A stretch of DNA of 64,000 bases from Cognatiyoonia sediminum (GTDB lineage Bacteria > Pseudomonadota > Alphaproteobacteria > Rhodobacterales > Rhodobacteraceae), in contig NZ_FQXB01000001.1 of assembly GCF_900129845.1 (NCBI RefSeq), forward strand, positions 806,001-870,000, given 5' to 3'. Shown here piece after piece: positions 28,530 through 37,403 of this stretch (the stretch's first letter is position 1; each line of letters starts with the position of its first letter). The notes beneath the pieces are model-generated. The model was given only the letters and a program-made list of their open reading frames with translations, searched no databases and had not been told where the DNA came from. Position numbers and translations under genes: made by a program.

Positions 28530-30176
28530 CTACTTTTTGAGCGCGAGGCAAACCTGCCACGGACCCAAATGCAGTTTCCCATCTTGTGAAATTTGTGCGC
28601 TCCCCAACTCGGCGCCGATTGGCAACCAAGATCCAGACGGCAAGTCCAAATCGGATGGGGTATCGCTAATGTTGAACGCGCAGAAGATCGTCTGTCCCCC
28701 GAGCGTGCGCTTGAAAGACAACACATCGCCAGATGCGGTCAGATCGCTGTGCTCGCCAACCGCCAAAACATCGTGGGTTTGGCGGAAATGGATCGATTTG
28801 CGATAATGATGCAGCAACGCGCTCGGATCGTCTTCCTGCGCTTCGACCGAGAGCTGCAGATGCTCATGCGCAACCGGCAGCCAAGTCTTGGCTTCAGAAA
28901 AGCCTGAATACTGATTGCTCTTCTCCCAAACCATCGGGGTCCGGCAGCCATCGCGGCCTTTAAACTCGGGCCAGAACTCGATGCCGTAGGGGTCTTGCAA
29001 GTCGTCGAAAGCTACGTCGGCTTCTGGTAGACCAAGTTCTTCCCCTTGGTAGAGGCAAACGGACCCGCGCAGACACATGATCAGCGTCGCGAACATGCGC
29101 TGGCCTGCCGCTGTCAGTTCCCACCTAGAGGCATGGCGCTGCACGTCGTGGTTCGAAAACGCCCAACAGGCCCACCCATCGGCTGCGACATCGTCGACCT
29201 TCAAAAGCACATCAACAAATTCCTGCGCAGACGGCTTCGCGTTAGCGAGGAATTCAAAGGCGTAACACATCTGCATCAGATCATCGCCGGCCGTGTACTG
29301 ACCCATGATCTCAAGCCCAAACTGAGCGTCCCCAACTTCGCCCACAGCAGCAGCGCCAAAGGGCTCCATTACCGCTCGTAAACGCCGCAGGAACTCTAGG
29401 TTCTCTGGCTGGTTCTTACTGTAGAGGTGTTTTTGGTGGTTATAAGGGTTCACCGACGGCGCAATTGTCGAATTCCGTTCCTCCGGCGGCAACGCGGGAT
29501 TGTCGCGCAGCTGCGCATCGTGGAAATAGAAGTTGATCGTATCCAATCGGAACCCATCAACCCCGCGGTTCAACCAGAACGTGGCAACATCCAGCAAAGC
29601 GTCCTGAACATTCGGATTGTGGAAGTTCAAATCCGGCTGCGAAGCGAGAAAGTTATGGAGGTAATACTGCTCGCGCCGCGCATCCCACTGCCAGCCAGAG
29701 CCGCCAAAGATGGACAACCAATTGTTCGGCGGTGTGCCATCCGGCTTTGGATCAGACCAAACGTACCAATCGTGTTTGGCGTTGTCGCGATTGGCGCGGC
29801 TTTCAGCAAACCAAGGGTGCTGGTCGCTGGTGTGGCTCAGCACCAGATCGATCATGACACGAATGCCGAAACGATGCGCGGTTTCAACCACGGCATCAAA
29901 ATCGGCAAGAGTTCCGAACATCGGATCGACATCGCAATAGTCGCTGACGTCGTATCCAAAGTCCTTCATCGGTGACATGAAGAACGGCGATATCCAGATC
30001 GCATCAACGCCAAGCGTCGCAATGTAAGGCAAACGCTGCACGATCCCTAACAGATCGCCCACGCCGTCCCCATTGCTGTCCTGATAGCTACGCGGGTAGA
30101 TTTGATAGATCACCGCGCCGCGCCACCAATCTTTGCTCACGGCATTGTCCAATTTGGCTGCTGTCGCCACGTTCAT
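28530..30176 (-). CDS. aglA: Alpha-glucosidase, GH13 family
   Basis: 548 residues, cytoplasmic (no signal peptide). It cleaves imported alpha-glucosides such as sucrose, maltose or trehalose to glucose. GH13 conserved regions: WISPFF, DLVLSHTSDQHPWF (111-124), the nucleophile D212 in GFRLDTINFYFHD, the acid/base E280 in AVGEVGD and H343/D344 in FSNHDVQR. A calcium-site-like DSNGDGVGDL is at 33-42. It lies between the permease genes and aglK, as in the S. meliloti agl operon. Confidence 0.95.
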   Translation of the reverse strand: MNVATAAKLDNAVSKDWWRGAVIYQIYPRSYQDSNGDGVGDLLGIVQRLPYIATLGVDAIWISPFFMSPMKDFGYDVSDYCDVDPMFGTLADFDAVVETAHRFGIRVMIDLVLSHTSDQHPWFAESRANRDNAKHDWYVWSDPKPDGTPPNNWLSIFGGSGWQWDARREQYYLHNFLASQPDLNFHNPNVQDALLDVATFWLNRGVDGFRLDTINFYFHDAQLRDNPALPPEERNSTIAPSVNPYNHQKHLYSKNQPENLEFLRRLRAVMEPFGAAAVGEVGDAQFGLEIMGQYTAGDDLMQMCYAFEFLANAKPSAQEFVDVLLKVDDVAADGWACWAFSNHDVQRHASRWELTAAGQRMFATLIMCLRGSVCLYQGEELGLPEADVAFDDLQDPYGIEFWPEFKGRDGCRTPMVWEKSNQYSGFSEAKTWLPVAHEHLQLSVEAQEDDPSALLHHYRKSIHFRQTHDVLAVGEHSDLTASGDVLSFKRTLGGQTIFCAFNISDTPSDLDLPSGSWLPIGAELGSAQISQDGKLHLGPWQVCLALKK

Positions 30177-30188
30177 TCGTCGTCTTTC

Positions 30189-31346
30189 CTATTTCACTGA
30201 CCCGGCGAGCAAACCGCGCACCAGATATCTTTGCATTGCAAAAAACACGACCAAAGGCACCGCGATTGACACGAAAGCGGAAGTCGCGAGGATTTCCCAG
30301 TCACCGCCACGGGTGCCCAGAAGTTCCACGATTTGTTTCGTCATAACCGTTGTCTGGCCGGATGCATCGATCAGGAACACCAATGCGACAAGCAGGTCAT
30401 TCCATGTCCACAAGAACTGGAAGATCGCAAAGGACGCCAACGCAGGGAACGACAGCGGCAGGATGATCTTCACAAAGATCTGGAAGTCTGTTGCGCCATC
30501 GACTTTCGCATTCTCGATAATGTCTCTTGGCAAGCCGACCATGTAGTTTCGCAGCAAGTAGATCGCCAAAGGCAACCCAAAGCCGGTATGCGCCAACCAA
30601 ACCCCAAGATAGCCTTTGCCAATCCCAATAGAGTTATGGAAGGACAGCAGCGGAATAAGCGCAAGCTGCAACGGCACGACCAACAGCCCCACCACGGCCG
30701 CGATCAACAGAGCACGCCCCGGGAAATCCATCCACGCCAAGGCGTAAGCCGCAAAAGCCGCTATCAAGATCGGGATCACAGTTGCCGGGATAACGACGGT
30801 CAACGTATTCAAAAAGGCCTTCATCATCCCTTCGGAATTGTCCTCGTCGAACAATACGAAGTTATAATTATCCAAAGTAAATTCCGGCGGAGTCTCAGCG
30901 TCGATAAAGACCCGCTGAGCACGCCCCGAAATTTGGTCGTCGTTGCCCTGCCAAATGTAAGTGCCATCAGCATTCAAGGTGAAGCTTTCGCCGTCGCCCA
31001 TGTCATAGGTGTCACCAGGTGCGTTTTCGCCCAAACGACGGCTCGACGTTGACCAAGCTTGGATCGTGCCTTCAAATGGCTCATCCCCGAAAATCTGACC
31101 TTCTACAACAAAAACACCATCGCTTGTTTCTACGCGAAACTCATCAGGATCAGCCGCGCGGATTTGCAAGGTCTGCTCTGCTGGGAACATGGCCGACCAC
31201 CAGCCGGACGCCGTGATCTGATCCCCTGTTCGGAACGACGACACAAATAGGCCAAGCGTCGGGAACAACCACAGAAGCACGATTAAGACAACAGAGATGT
31301 TAAGCAGCCAAACGACGATTGGCTTCTGACCGGAAAGACCATCCAT
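30189..31346 (-). CDS. aglG: Alpha-glucoside ABC transporter permease, AglG type
   Basis: 385 residues. The first helix (IVVWLLNISVVLIVLLWLFP) is followed by a long extracytoplasmic insert (about 45-180) typical of AglG. Five more helices follow, with the EAA loop near ENAKVDGATDFQIFVKIILP. The start at 31346 shares one base with the aglF stop (TGATG), so translation is coupled. It is the second membrane subunit of the agl importer. Confidence 0.93.
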   Translation of the reverse strand: MDGLSGQKPIVVWLLNISVVLIVLLWLFPTLGLFVSSFRTGDQITASGWWSAMFPAEQTLQIRAADPDEFRVETSDGVFVVEGQIFGDEPFEGTIQAWSTSSRRLGENAPGDTYDMGDGESFTLNADGTYIWQGNDDQISGRAQRVFIDAETPPEFTLDNYNFVLFDEDNSEGMMKAFLNTLTVVIPATVIPILIAAFAAYALAWMDFPGRALLIAAVVGLLVVPLQLALIPLLSFHNSIGIGKGYLGVWLAHTGFGLPLAIYLLRNYMVGLPRDIIENAKVDGATDFQIFVKIILPLSFPALASFAIFQFLWTWNDLLVALVFLIDASGQTTVMTKQIVELLGTRGGDWEILATSAFVSIAVPLVVFFAMQRYLVRGLLAGSVK

Positions 31347-32353
31347 CAGCGCATCTCCTTCCGAGCGTTGTAAACATTCCAAACAAGGATCGGCGTTACC
31401 ATCAGCATGATGATCATCGCCGCAGCGGATCCCATGCCCCAATCATGCGCGCGGAACAGCTTGTCGTACATGTAGTTGGCCAGAACTTGGGTTTCCCACT
31501 GGCCGTTTGTCATCGCGAACACGATGTCGAACACTTTGAGCGTCGCAATCGTGATCGTGGTCCAGACCACCACGATGGTCGACGTGATCTGGGGAATTTT
31601 GATCTTGAAAAAAATCTGCACAGGATTGGCGCCATCAATGATCGCTGCCTCGACCGTTTCTTCGGGGATGCCACGCAAGGCCGCCGACAGGATCACCATC
31701 GCAAAGCCGGTTTGGATCCAGATCAATACGATCATCAAAAAGAAGTTGTTCCAAAACGGTATGGTCAGCCACTGCTGGGGCTCGTCGCCACCGAACGTGA
31801 GGTAGAGGTGGTTTAGGATACCGATTTGAGCGACATCTACGGGCCGCGCTTCATAGACCAATTTGAAGATCACTGCCGCGCCGACGAATGAAATCGCCAT
31901 TGGCATGAAGATAATCGACTTCGCCACATTGCCCCATGGCAACCGATCTGTCAGCTGCGCCACCAACAACCCAAGGGCAGTCGATGCGGCAGGCACGACC
32001 ATCAACCATAAAACGTTGTTGATCATGGCTTCGGTAAATTTCGGTTCCGCGAACATTTTGGTGTAGTTCTCAAAACCAACGAATGCGTATTCGTTACCGG
32101 GGAGCCTTTCGAGGAAGCTCAACCGCAGCGTCGCGAATACGGGATATGCAAGGTAAAGACCCAAAGCCAAGATCGCGGGCAGCAAGAACAACCACGGACG
32201 GATCATATTGGCTCGGTTGATGTTTCGGCCCGCATTCGGACCCTTTGCAGGGAACAGAACCTTATCAAGGAGAAGGTTTGCGCCGTAGAAATAAACGATA
32301 CAACCGCCGATCCCGACGATCATAGTTATCATGGCCTGAATTGCTGGATTCAT
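31346..32353 (-). CDS. aglF: Alpha-glucoside ABC transporter permease, AglF type
   Basis: 335 residues with about seven to eight membrane helices. The EAA loop is in VEAAIIDGANPVQIFFKIKIPQI and pairs with the ATPase AglK. GGAGGGG precedes the ATG. It follows aglE after 99 nt that contain a strong hairpin and is coupled to aglG. Confidence 0.93.
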   Translation of the reverse strand: MNPAIQAMITMIVGIGGCIVYFYGANLLLDKVLFPAKGPNAGRNINRANMIRPWLFLLPAILALGLYLAYPVFATLRLSFLERLPGNEYAFVGFENYTKMFAEPKFTEAMINNVLWLMVVPAASTALGLLVAQLTDRLPWGNVAKSIIFMPMAISFVGAAVIFKLVYEARPVDVAQIGILNHLYLTFGGDEPQQWLTIPFWNNFFLMIVLIWIQTGFAMVILSAALRGIPEETVEAAIIDGANPVQIFFKIKIPQITSTIVVVWTTITIATLKVFDIVFAMTNGQWETQVLANYMYDKLFRAHDWGMGSAAAMIIMLMVTPILVWNVYNARKEMR

Positions 32354-32400
32354 CGTCCCCTCCCTGACGAATTAACGGCGGTGTTCCCCTTGCCGTTTGG

Positions 32401-32432
32401 TGGTTTCGGGCACGTGACAGCGCCCGAAACCA
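32401..32432 (-). promoter_or_regulatory. Intercistronic hairpin between aglE and aglF
   Basis: TGGTTTCGGGC (32401-32411) and GCCCGAAACCA (32422-32432) make a perfect 11-bp stem with a 10-nt loop, 20 nt past the aglE stop. No T-tract follows on the transcribed strand, so it resembles hairpins that stabilise binding-protein mRNA or partly attenuate the downstream genes. Confidence 0.75.
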
Positions 32433-32452
32433 ATCTCAATCTATGGTCGAAC

Positions 32453-33811
32453 TTAGTTCAACGCGTCCCAGCTGTTCTGGATCGCATCAGCAACGTCTTC
32501 AGCAGACGCACCGCCGACGAAGTCAACCATACCTGTCCAGAATGTACCGGCACCGATGGCACCTGGCATCAGGTCAGACCCGTCAAAACGGAAGGTTGTT
32601 GCGTTCTGAAGGATTTCACCCTGACCACGCAGCGTCGCATCCTTATAGGCGTCGAGGTTCACACCGGAGTGTGGCGTCAAGAAGCCTGTCTGAGCCATCA
32701 TGATCTCATGCGCGATTGGCTGCTGGAGGAACTCCATGAATGCCATTGTCGCGTCAGATGGGTCAGTCACAGCCATCAGCGTACCACCGCCAAGAACTGG
32801 GTTACCCAGATCTTTTTCAGCGAAGGATGGGAAGTAGAAGAAGTCTGCATCTTCGCCGATCACAACGTCTTCAGGCATAAATGCCGGGATGAAGGACGCT
32901 TGCTTGTGCATGTAGCACTGTGGTGGCGATGTGAAGAGACCTGCAGGGCTGTCGCGGAAGTCCGTTGAACCAACAGCACCGGCACCGCCAGCAACCATAT
33001 CGTCGTTCTTCGCAAACATACCGAATGTGTTTAGCGCTTCGATAACTTTAGGATCGTTGAACTTTAGCTCGTTGGAGACCCAAGCGTCGTAATCCGCTGG
33101 GGACTGTGTGCGCAGCATGATGTCTTCCACCCAGTCAGTCGCTGGCCAACCTGTCGCAGGACCGGATCCCAGACCAATACACCAAGGAGTGTCGCCGTCT
33201 GCGATGATCTGCTCAGACAGAGCGATCAGGTCTTCCATTGTCTCAGGAATATCGTAGCCCGCATCTTCGAAGTTCTCAGGCACATACCAAACGAGAGACT
33301 TAACGTTCACGTTGTAGAAGAAGCCATAGAACTGGTCATCGCCATTGGCGTCAGCATATGTGCCCAGATCAACCCAGGAAGAGCCAGCCGCATAGTTGTC
33401 GGAAACCCAGCTGGCCATGTCACCGCCGAGTGGTGTCAACAGGCCCTGCGCTGCCATGTTTGCAGCCAGACCAGGCTGTGGGAACACAGCGATGTTTGGT
33501 GGAGAGCCCGCTTCAGCATCGATCACGATCTGCTGCTCAAAACCGTCAGAACCGGTGTAAGTAACTTCAGCGCCAGTCGCATCGACGAAGTATGCGATCG
33601 CGGAACGGAAAATGTCGTCTTCTGGAGACAGCCAAGGGCCAAAGACGGTAACAGTCTGACCGGACAGATCAGGTGCGCCTGCCGCGTAAGCTTCATACTC
33701 ATCCCAGCTAAAGTCCCCTTCACCCGGCGCAAAAACCAAGTGACCTCCTGCGTGCGCAGCGGACGCAAGGAGAGCGACCGAAGCCGCACTGGCGTACAGT
33801 GTTTTCTTCAT
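32453..33811 (-). CDS. aglE: Alpha-glucoside-binding periplasmic protein
   Basis: 452 residues with a Sec signal peptide (about 1-21, ending AAHAG). The mature protein is an extracellular solute-binding protein family 1 member, with WSDEYEAYAAG-like N-terminal and C-terminal DAIQNSWDAL segments and many Trp residues suited to sugar stacking. The start at 33811 follows GGAGGATACC; five earlier in-frame codons were excluded. First gene of the agl operon, divergent from aglR, with an operator palindrome upstream. Confidence 0.93.
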   Translation of the reverse strand: MKKTLYASAASVALLASAAHAGGHLVFAPGEGDFSWDEYEAYAAGAPDLSGQTVTVFGPWLSPEDDIFRSAIAYFVDATGAEVTYTGSDGFEQQIVIDAEAGSPPNIAVFPQPGLAANMAAQGLLTPLGGDMASWVSDNYAAGSSWVDLGTYADANGDDQFYGFFYNVNVKSLVWYVPENFEDAGYDIPETMEDLIALSEQIIADGDTPWCIGLGSGPATGWPATDWVEDIMLRTQSPADYDAWVSNELKFNDPKVIEALNTFGMFAKNDDMVAGGAGAVGSTDFRDSPAGLFTSPPQCYMHKQASFIPAFMPEDVVIGEDADFFYFPSFAEKDLGNPVLGGGTLMAVTDPSDATMAFMEFLQQPIAHEIMMAQTGFLTPHSGVNLDAYKDATLRGQGEILQNATTFRFDGSDLMPGAIGAGTFWTGMVDFVGGASAEDVADAIQNSWDALN

Positions 33812-33888
33812 TAGGTATCCTCCCAAATGACGCCCAACGCGGGCGCAAACCTATTGTTTTCCATACCTCGACTTTGCTTTGAGCAAAA

Positions 33889-33902
33889 CCAAAGCGCTTT
33901 GG
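33889..33902. promoter_or_regulatory. AglR operator candidate at the aglE promoter
   Basis: CCAAAGCGCTTTGG is a perfect 14-bp palindrome with the central CG typical of LacI-family operators, 78 nt upstream of aglE. Its 10-bp core recurs directly before aglR. Confidence 0.75.
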
Positions 33903-33969
33903 ATGAGTGGGAGATTCTCTTAAAAGCAGCGTGAAGTCAAGCATCAACTATCCCTTGGTTTTTTGATGA

Positions 33970-33985
33970 TTTCAGTTTACTGAAA
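33970..33985. promoter_or_regulatory. Second palindrome in the aglE-aglR region
   Basis: TTTCAGT-TT-ACTGAAA is a perfect 16-bp inverted repeat unrelated in sequence to the AAAGCGCTTT sites. It may bind a different regulator. Confidence 0.4.
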
Positions 33986-34035
33986 CGATTACGAAACATA
34001 AAATGCCGGGAATCGCGAAGCGGATAACCGTACTT

Positions 34036-34045
34036 AAAGCGCTTT
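34036..34045. promoter_or_regulatory. AglR operator candidate at the aglR start
   Basis: AAAGCGCTTT, the core of the aglE palindrome, ends 5 nt before the aglR start codon. This placement predicts autorepression. Confidence 0.65.
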
Positions 34046-34050
34046 GGACC

Positions 34051-35079
34051 ATGAACCTTAAAGAACTCTCCGAAACTCTAGGCCTCAGTCAAACGACCGT
34101 CAGTCGCGCTCTAAATGGCTACCCTGAGGTCAGTGAAGCCACCCGCACCCGCGTTGAGATGGCCGCGCGGAAGTTCAACTACTCCCCAAGCTCCCGCGCG
34201 AAAGGTCTGGCAACAGGCAAGGCACTGGCTATCGGCCATGTCATCCCTACGCGCTCTAAGCATGAAATGGTGAACCCTGTCTTCGGTGACTTCATTGCGG
34301 GCGCTGGCGAAATTTATGCGCAAAATGGCTATGAGATGATCCTTTCAATTGTAAATGCCGATGCAAGTGAAGAGACCGTCTATCGCGGCTTGCAATCGAG
34401 ACGCGCGGTCGATGGAGTCGTTGTTCACGGACCGCGCATGGCGGATGACCGCATCCCCCTACTGAACGAAATTGGACTGCCATTCGTGGTTCATGGCCGT
34501 GCCAGCGAAATCTCGGAACCTTATGAGTGGCTGGACGTTAACAATAAGCACGCCTTCGAACGCGCAACGCAGTTTCTGATTGATCTCGGGCACCGACGCA
34601 TCGCCCTGATTAACGGACTCGAAGTTATGGACTTCGCACGCCGCCGCCGCCTCGGCTACGAAGCGGCTCTGAATTCCGAAGACCTCGACATAGATGAAAG
34701 CCTGATCTTTTCGGAAGAAATGACCGAGGAATATGGCTACGAAACCACCCGCACAATCCTGGACCGTTCCGACGCACCGACAGCCGTTGTCGCGTCGTCT
34801 ATGATCATTGCGCTTGGGGTACGGCGTGCCATTGAAGAACGCGGTCTGGTGATGGGTAAGGACCTGTCCATCGTCACCCATGACGACATGCTGTCCTACC
34901 TTCAAAATGGCGGCGATGTACCCATCTTTACCGCAACGCGATCATCTGTAAGAGAAGCAGGCCGCAAAGCCGCTGAAATGCTTCTACAAAAGATCTCTAA
35001 TCCCACAACGCCACCGCAAAATATCCTGTTCGAAGCTGAACTCACCGTCGGTCGTTCGACCGGCCCTGCCCCGAATTAG
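34051..35079 (+). CDS. aglR: LacI-family repressor of the agl operon
   Basis: 342 residues. The LacI HTH is at residues 1-22 (LKELSETLGLSQTTVSRALNG), with the hinge helix near SRAKGLATGKALAIG. A periplasmic-binding-protein-like effector domain follows. The frame opens at 34003, but that extension would be encoded by the operator-containing leader. MNLKELSETLGL is the standard family start, though the Shine-Dalgarno is weak. Divergent from aglE and followed by the GH1 and glucokinase genes. Confidence 0.92.
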   Translation: MNLKELSETLGLSQTTVSRALNGYPEVSEATRTRVEMAARKFNYSPSSRAKGLATGKALAIGHVIPTRSKHEMVNPVFGDFIAGAGEIYAQNGYEMILSIVNADASEETVYRGLQSRRAVDGVVVHGPRMADDRIPLLNEIGLPFVVHGRASEISEPYEWLDVNNKHAFERATQFLIDLGHRRIALINGLEVMDFARRRRLGYEAALNSEDLDIDESLIFSEEMTEEYGYETTRTILDRSDAPTAVVASSMIIALGVRRAIEERGLVMGKDLSIVTHDDMLSYLQNGGDVPIFTATRSSVREAGRKAAEMLLQKISNPTTPPQNILFEAELTVGRSTGPAPN

Positions 35080-35090
35080 AAAGACTTTCA

Positions 35091-36416
35091 ATGAACTTCA
35101 AACGTTCCGAATTCCCTGACGGTTTCGCCTTTGGTGCAGCCACTGCGGCTTACCAAATCGAAGGCCATAGCTTCGGTGGCGCAGGCCCTACCCATTGGGA
35201 TACCTTCGCGGCCGCCCCTGGTAACGTTGTTCGTGCAGAAGACGGCAGCGTGGCATGTGACCACTACCACCTGTATGAGAGCGATCTTGATCTGCTTAAA
35301 GACGCTGGAATGGACGCCTATCGTTTCTCGACCTCGTGGGCCCGCGTGATGCCGGAAGGTCGCGGTGCTGTGAACCAAGAGGGATTGGATTATTACGACC
35401 GACTAGTTGATGCGATGTTGGATCGCGGATTGAAGCCCTACCAAACACTTTATCATTGGGAAATGCCCTCTGCCCTTGCTGACCTCGGTGGCTGGACAAA
35501 CCCGGACGTTGCAGATTGGTTCGCGGATTTCACGGAAGTCATCACAAGACGCATCGGTGACCGTGTTGAGGCCGTGGCGACTTTGAACGAACCTTGGTGC
35601 GTCGCATTCCTTTCGCATTTCTTGGGCCATCATGCGCCGGGCCTGCGCGACATCCGTGCAGCGTCTCGCGCAATGCACCATGTTATGAAAGCACATGGCC
35701 GCGCGATGACGCGCTTGCGGAGCCTCGGCCAAGACAACTGCGGTATCGTGCTGAACTTTGACCGGACTGAGCCTGCGGACGATAGCCAAATTGCAAAGGA
35801 TGCTACGGCAACAGCCGACGCGATCTTCAACCGTTGGTTCATCGAAGCGATCCAACGCGGCACCTATCCAGAAGAAGCGCTTGCTGGCTTTGGCCCGCAT
35901 ATGCCTGCAAACTGGCAAGACGACATGGCAGAAATATCCCAAGACATCGATTGGTTGGGCGTGAACTATTATACGCGCCATAAGGTGTCAGCTGATCCAA
36001 AAACACCGTGGCCGCATGTATCAAGCGCGGAAGGCCCCGGCGAAAAGACCCAAATGGGGTGGGAGATTTATCCAGAAGGTCTGCGTTATTTCCTAACGTG
36101 GCTGTCCAAGGAATACGTTGGCGAGATGCCCATTTTCGTTACAGAGAATGGCATGGCATGGGACGACAAAGTCGAAAACGGCGCCGTCTATGATCCCGTT
36201 CGTATGGGCTTTGTAGATGAGCACATGCAGGCCACTTTGAAGGCAATAGAGGAAGGGGCAAACGTCAAAGGGTTCTTTTATTGGTCCCTTTTGGACAATT
36301 ATGAGTGGGCTTTTGGTTACGAAAAACGTTTCGGAATGGTGCATGTTGACTTTGACACCTTGCACCGGACGCCAAAGGCTTCATATCACGCGCTCAAAGA
36401 CGCAATAACGCGATAG
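35091..36416 (+). CDS. Beta-glucosidase, GH1 family
   Basis: 441 residues, no signal peptide. It hydrolyses beta-glucosides or related glycosides in the cytoplasm. The acid/base E167 lies in ATLNEPW and the nucleophile E352 in FVTENG; the N-terminal FPDGFAFGAATAAYQIEG is also typical. It starts 11 nt after aglR and is followed 12 nt later by glucokinase, so the three genes form one transcript. An alpha-glucoside importer paired with a beta-glucosidase suggests mixed-linkage substrates or a broad transporter. Confidence 0.95.
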   Translation: MNFKRSEFPDGFAFGAATAAYQIEGHSFGGAGPTHWDTFAAAPGNVVRAEDGSVACDHYHLYESDLDLLKDAGMDAYRFSTSWARVMPEGRGAVNQEGLDYYDRLVDAMLDRGLKPYQTLYHWEMPSALADLGGWTNPDVADWFADFTEVITRRIGDRVEAVATLNEPWCVAFLSHFLGHHAPGLRDIRAASRAMHHVMKAHGRAMTRLRSLGQDNCGIVLNFDRTEPADDSQIAKDATATADAIFNRWFIEAIQRGTYPEEALAGFGPHMPANWQDDMAEISQDIDWLGVNYYTRHKVSADPKTPWPHVSSAEGPGEKTQMGWEIYPEGLRYFLTWLSKEYVGEMPIFVTENGMAWDDKVENGAVYDPVRMGFVDEHMQATLKAIEEGANVKGFFYWSLLDNYEWAFGYEKRFGMVHVDFDTLHRTPKASYHALKDAITR

Positions 36417-36428
36417 ATTCGAGACGAA

Positions 36429-37403
36429 ATGGCCCACGCACCCAATACCCTAAACCTCGTTGCCGACATCGGCGGCACGAACACGCGTGTTGCATTGGCG
36501 CGGGGTAAAATGCTGCTGCCGGAAACAGTTACAAAATACAAAAACACCGCACATTCCAGCCTGCAGGACGTTTTGAAGAAGTTTATTCAGGAACAAGGTG
36601 GCGTCGACACGTCTGCAGCCTGCATTGCCATCGCCGGTCCTGTCCGCAATGGCCAAGCGTCGATGACAAACTTAGACTGGGAAATCGACCTTGAGACGCT
36701 CGCTGATGCTTCAAAGGCCGAAAACACCGCGATCTTAAATGACCTTCAAGCCCAAGGTCATGCGCTTGGGCATCTGCCGCCCGAAAGTGAAACACAAATT
36801 ATCCACGGTACTTCTATCGAAAAAGAAACCACACGGATGATGGTTGGGCTCGGAACTGGTTTCAACATCGCGCCGGTTTTCGAAACGCCTAATGGTCGCT
36901 TCATTCCGCCTTCAGAATCTGGGCATATTTCATTGCCGATTAACACAGAAATGGATCGGAAACTGTCTGCGCATTTTGATGCGCAATTTGGCTTTCCTAC
37001 AATTGAACATGCCCTTTCTGGCAACGGTTTGGAAAATCTCTACAACTTTCACTGCTGTGGCGTAGAAGGCGCTGCTCACAAAAACGCAGCTACCATCGTT
37101 GCTGACTGCGAAGCTGGCATAGACCCCGCAGCCACACGCGCAGTTCGGCACTTTGTCCAAATCCTTGGGTCGGTTTGCGGCGACCTCGCGCTGGTCCAGT
37201 TACCATTTTCAGGCATCTACCTCGTCGGCGGCGTCTCTAGAGCCATTGCCCCTCACCTGTCAGAGTTTGGCTTCCTAGATGCATTTCGCGCGAAGGGTCG
37301 TTTCGAAGACTTTATGAACTCCTTCAGCGTCGCGGCAATCTCTGATGATTTTGCGGCACTGACTGGATGTGCAGCCTATCTCGAAAGCTCAGCACACGCC
37401 TAG
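36429..37403 (+). CDS. glk: Glucokinase
   Basis: 324 residues. It phosphorylates the glucose released by AglA and the GH1 enzyme. LVADIGGTNTRVALARG is the N-terminal ATP-binding motif, LNDLQAQGHALG carries the catalytic Asp region, and GLGTGFNIAPVF and YLVGGVSRAI follow. This is the bacterial-type glucokinase (pfam Glk), not the ROK type. The stop interlocks with the broken cckA gene in a shared CTAG. Confidence 0.94.
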   Translation: MAHAPNTLNLVADIGGTNTRVALARGKMLLPETVTKYKNTAHSSLQDVLKKFIQEQGGVDTSAACIAIAGPVRNGQASMTNLDWEIDLETLADASKAENTAILNDLQAQGHALGHLPPESETQIIHGTSIEKETTRMMVGLGTGFNIAPVFETPNGRFIPPSESGHISLPINTEMDRKLSAHFDAQFGFPTIEHALSGNGLENLYNFHCCGVEGAAHKNAATIVADCEAGIDPAATRAVRHFVQILGSVCGDLALVQLPFSGIYLVGGVSRAIAPHLSEFGFLDAFRAKGRFEDFMNSFSVAAISDDFAALTGCAAYLESSAHA

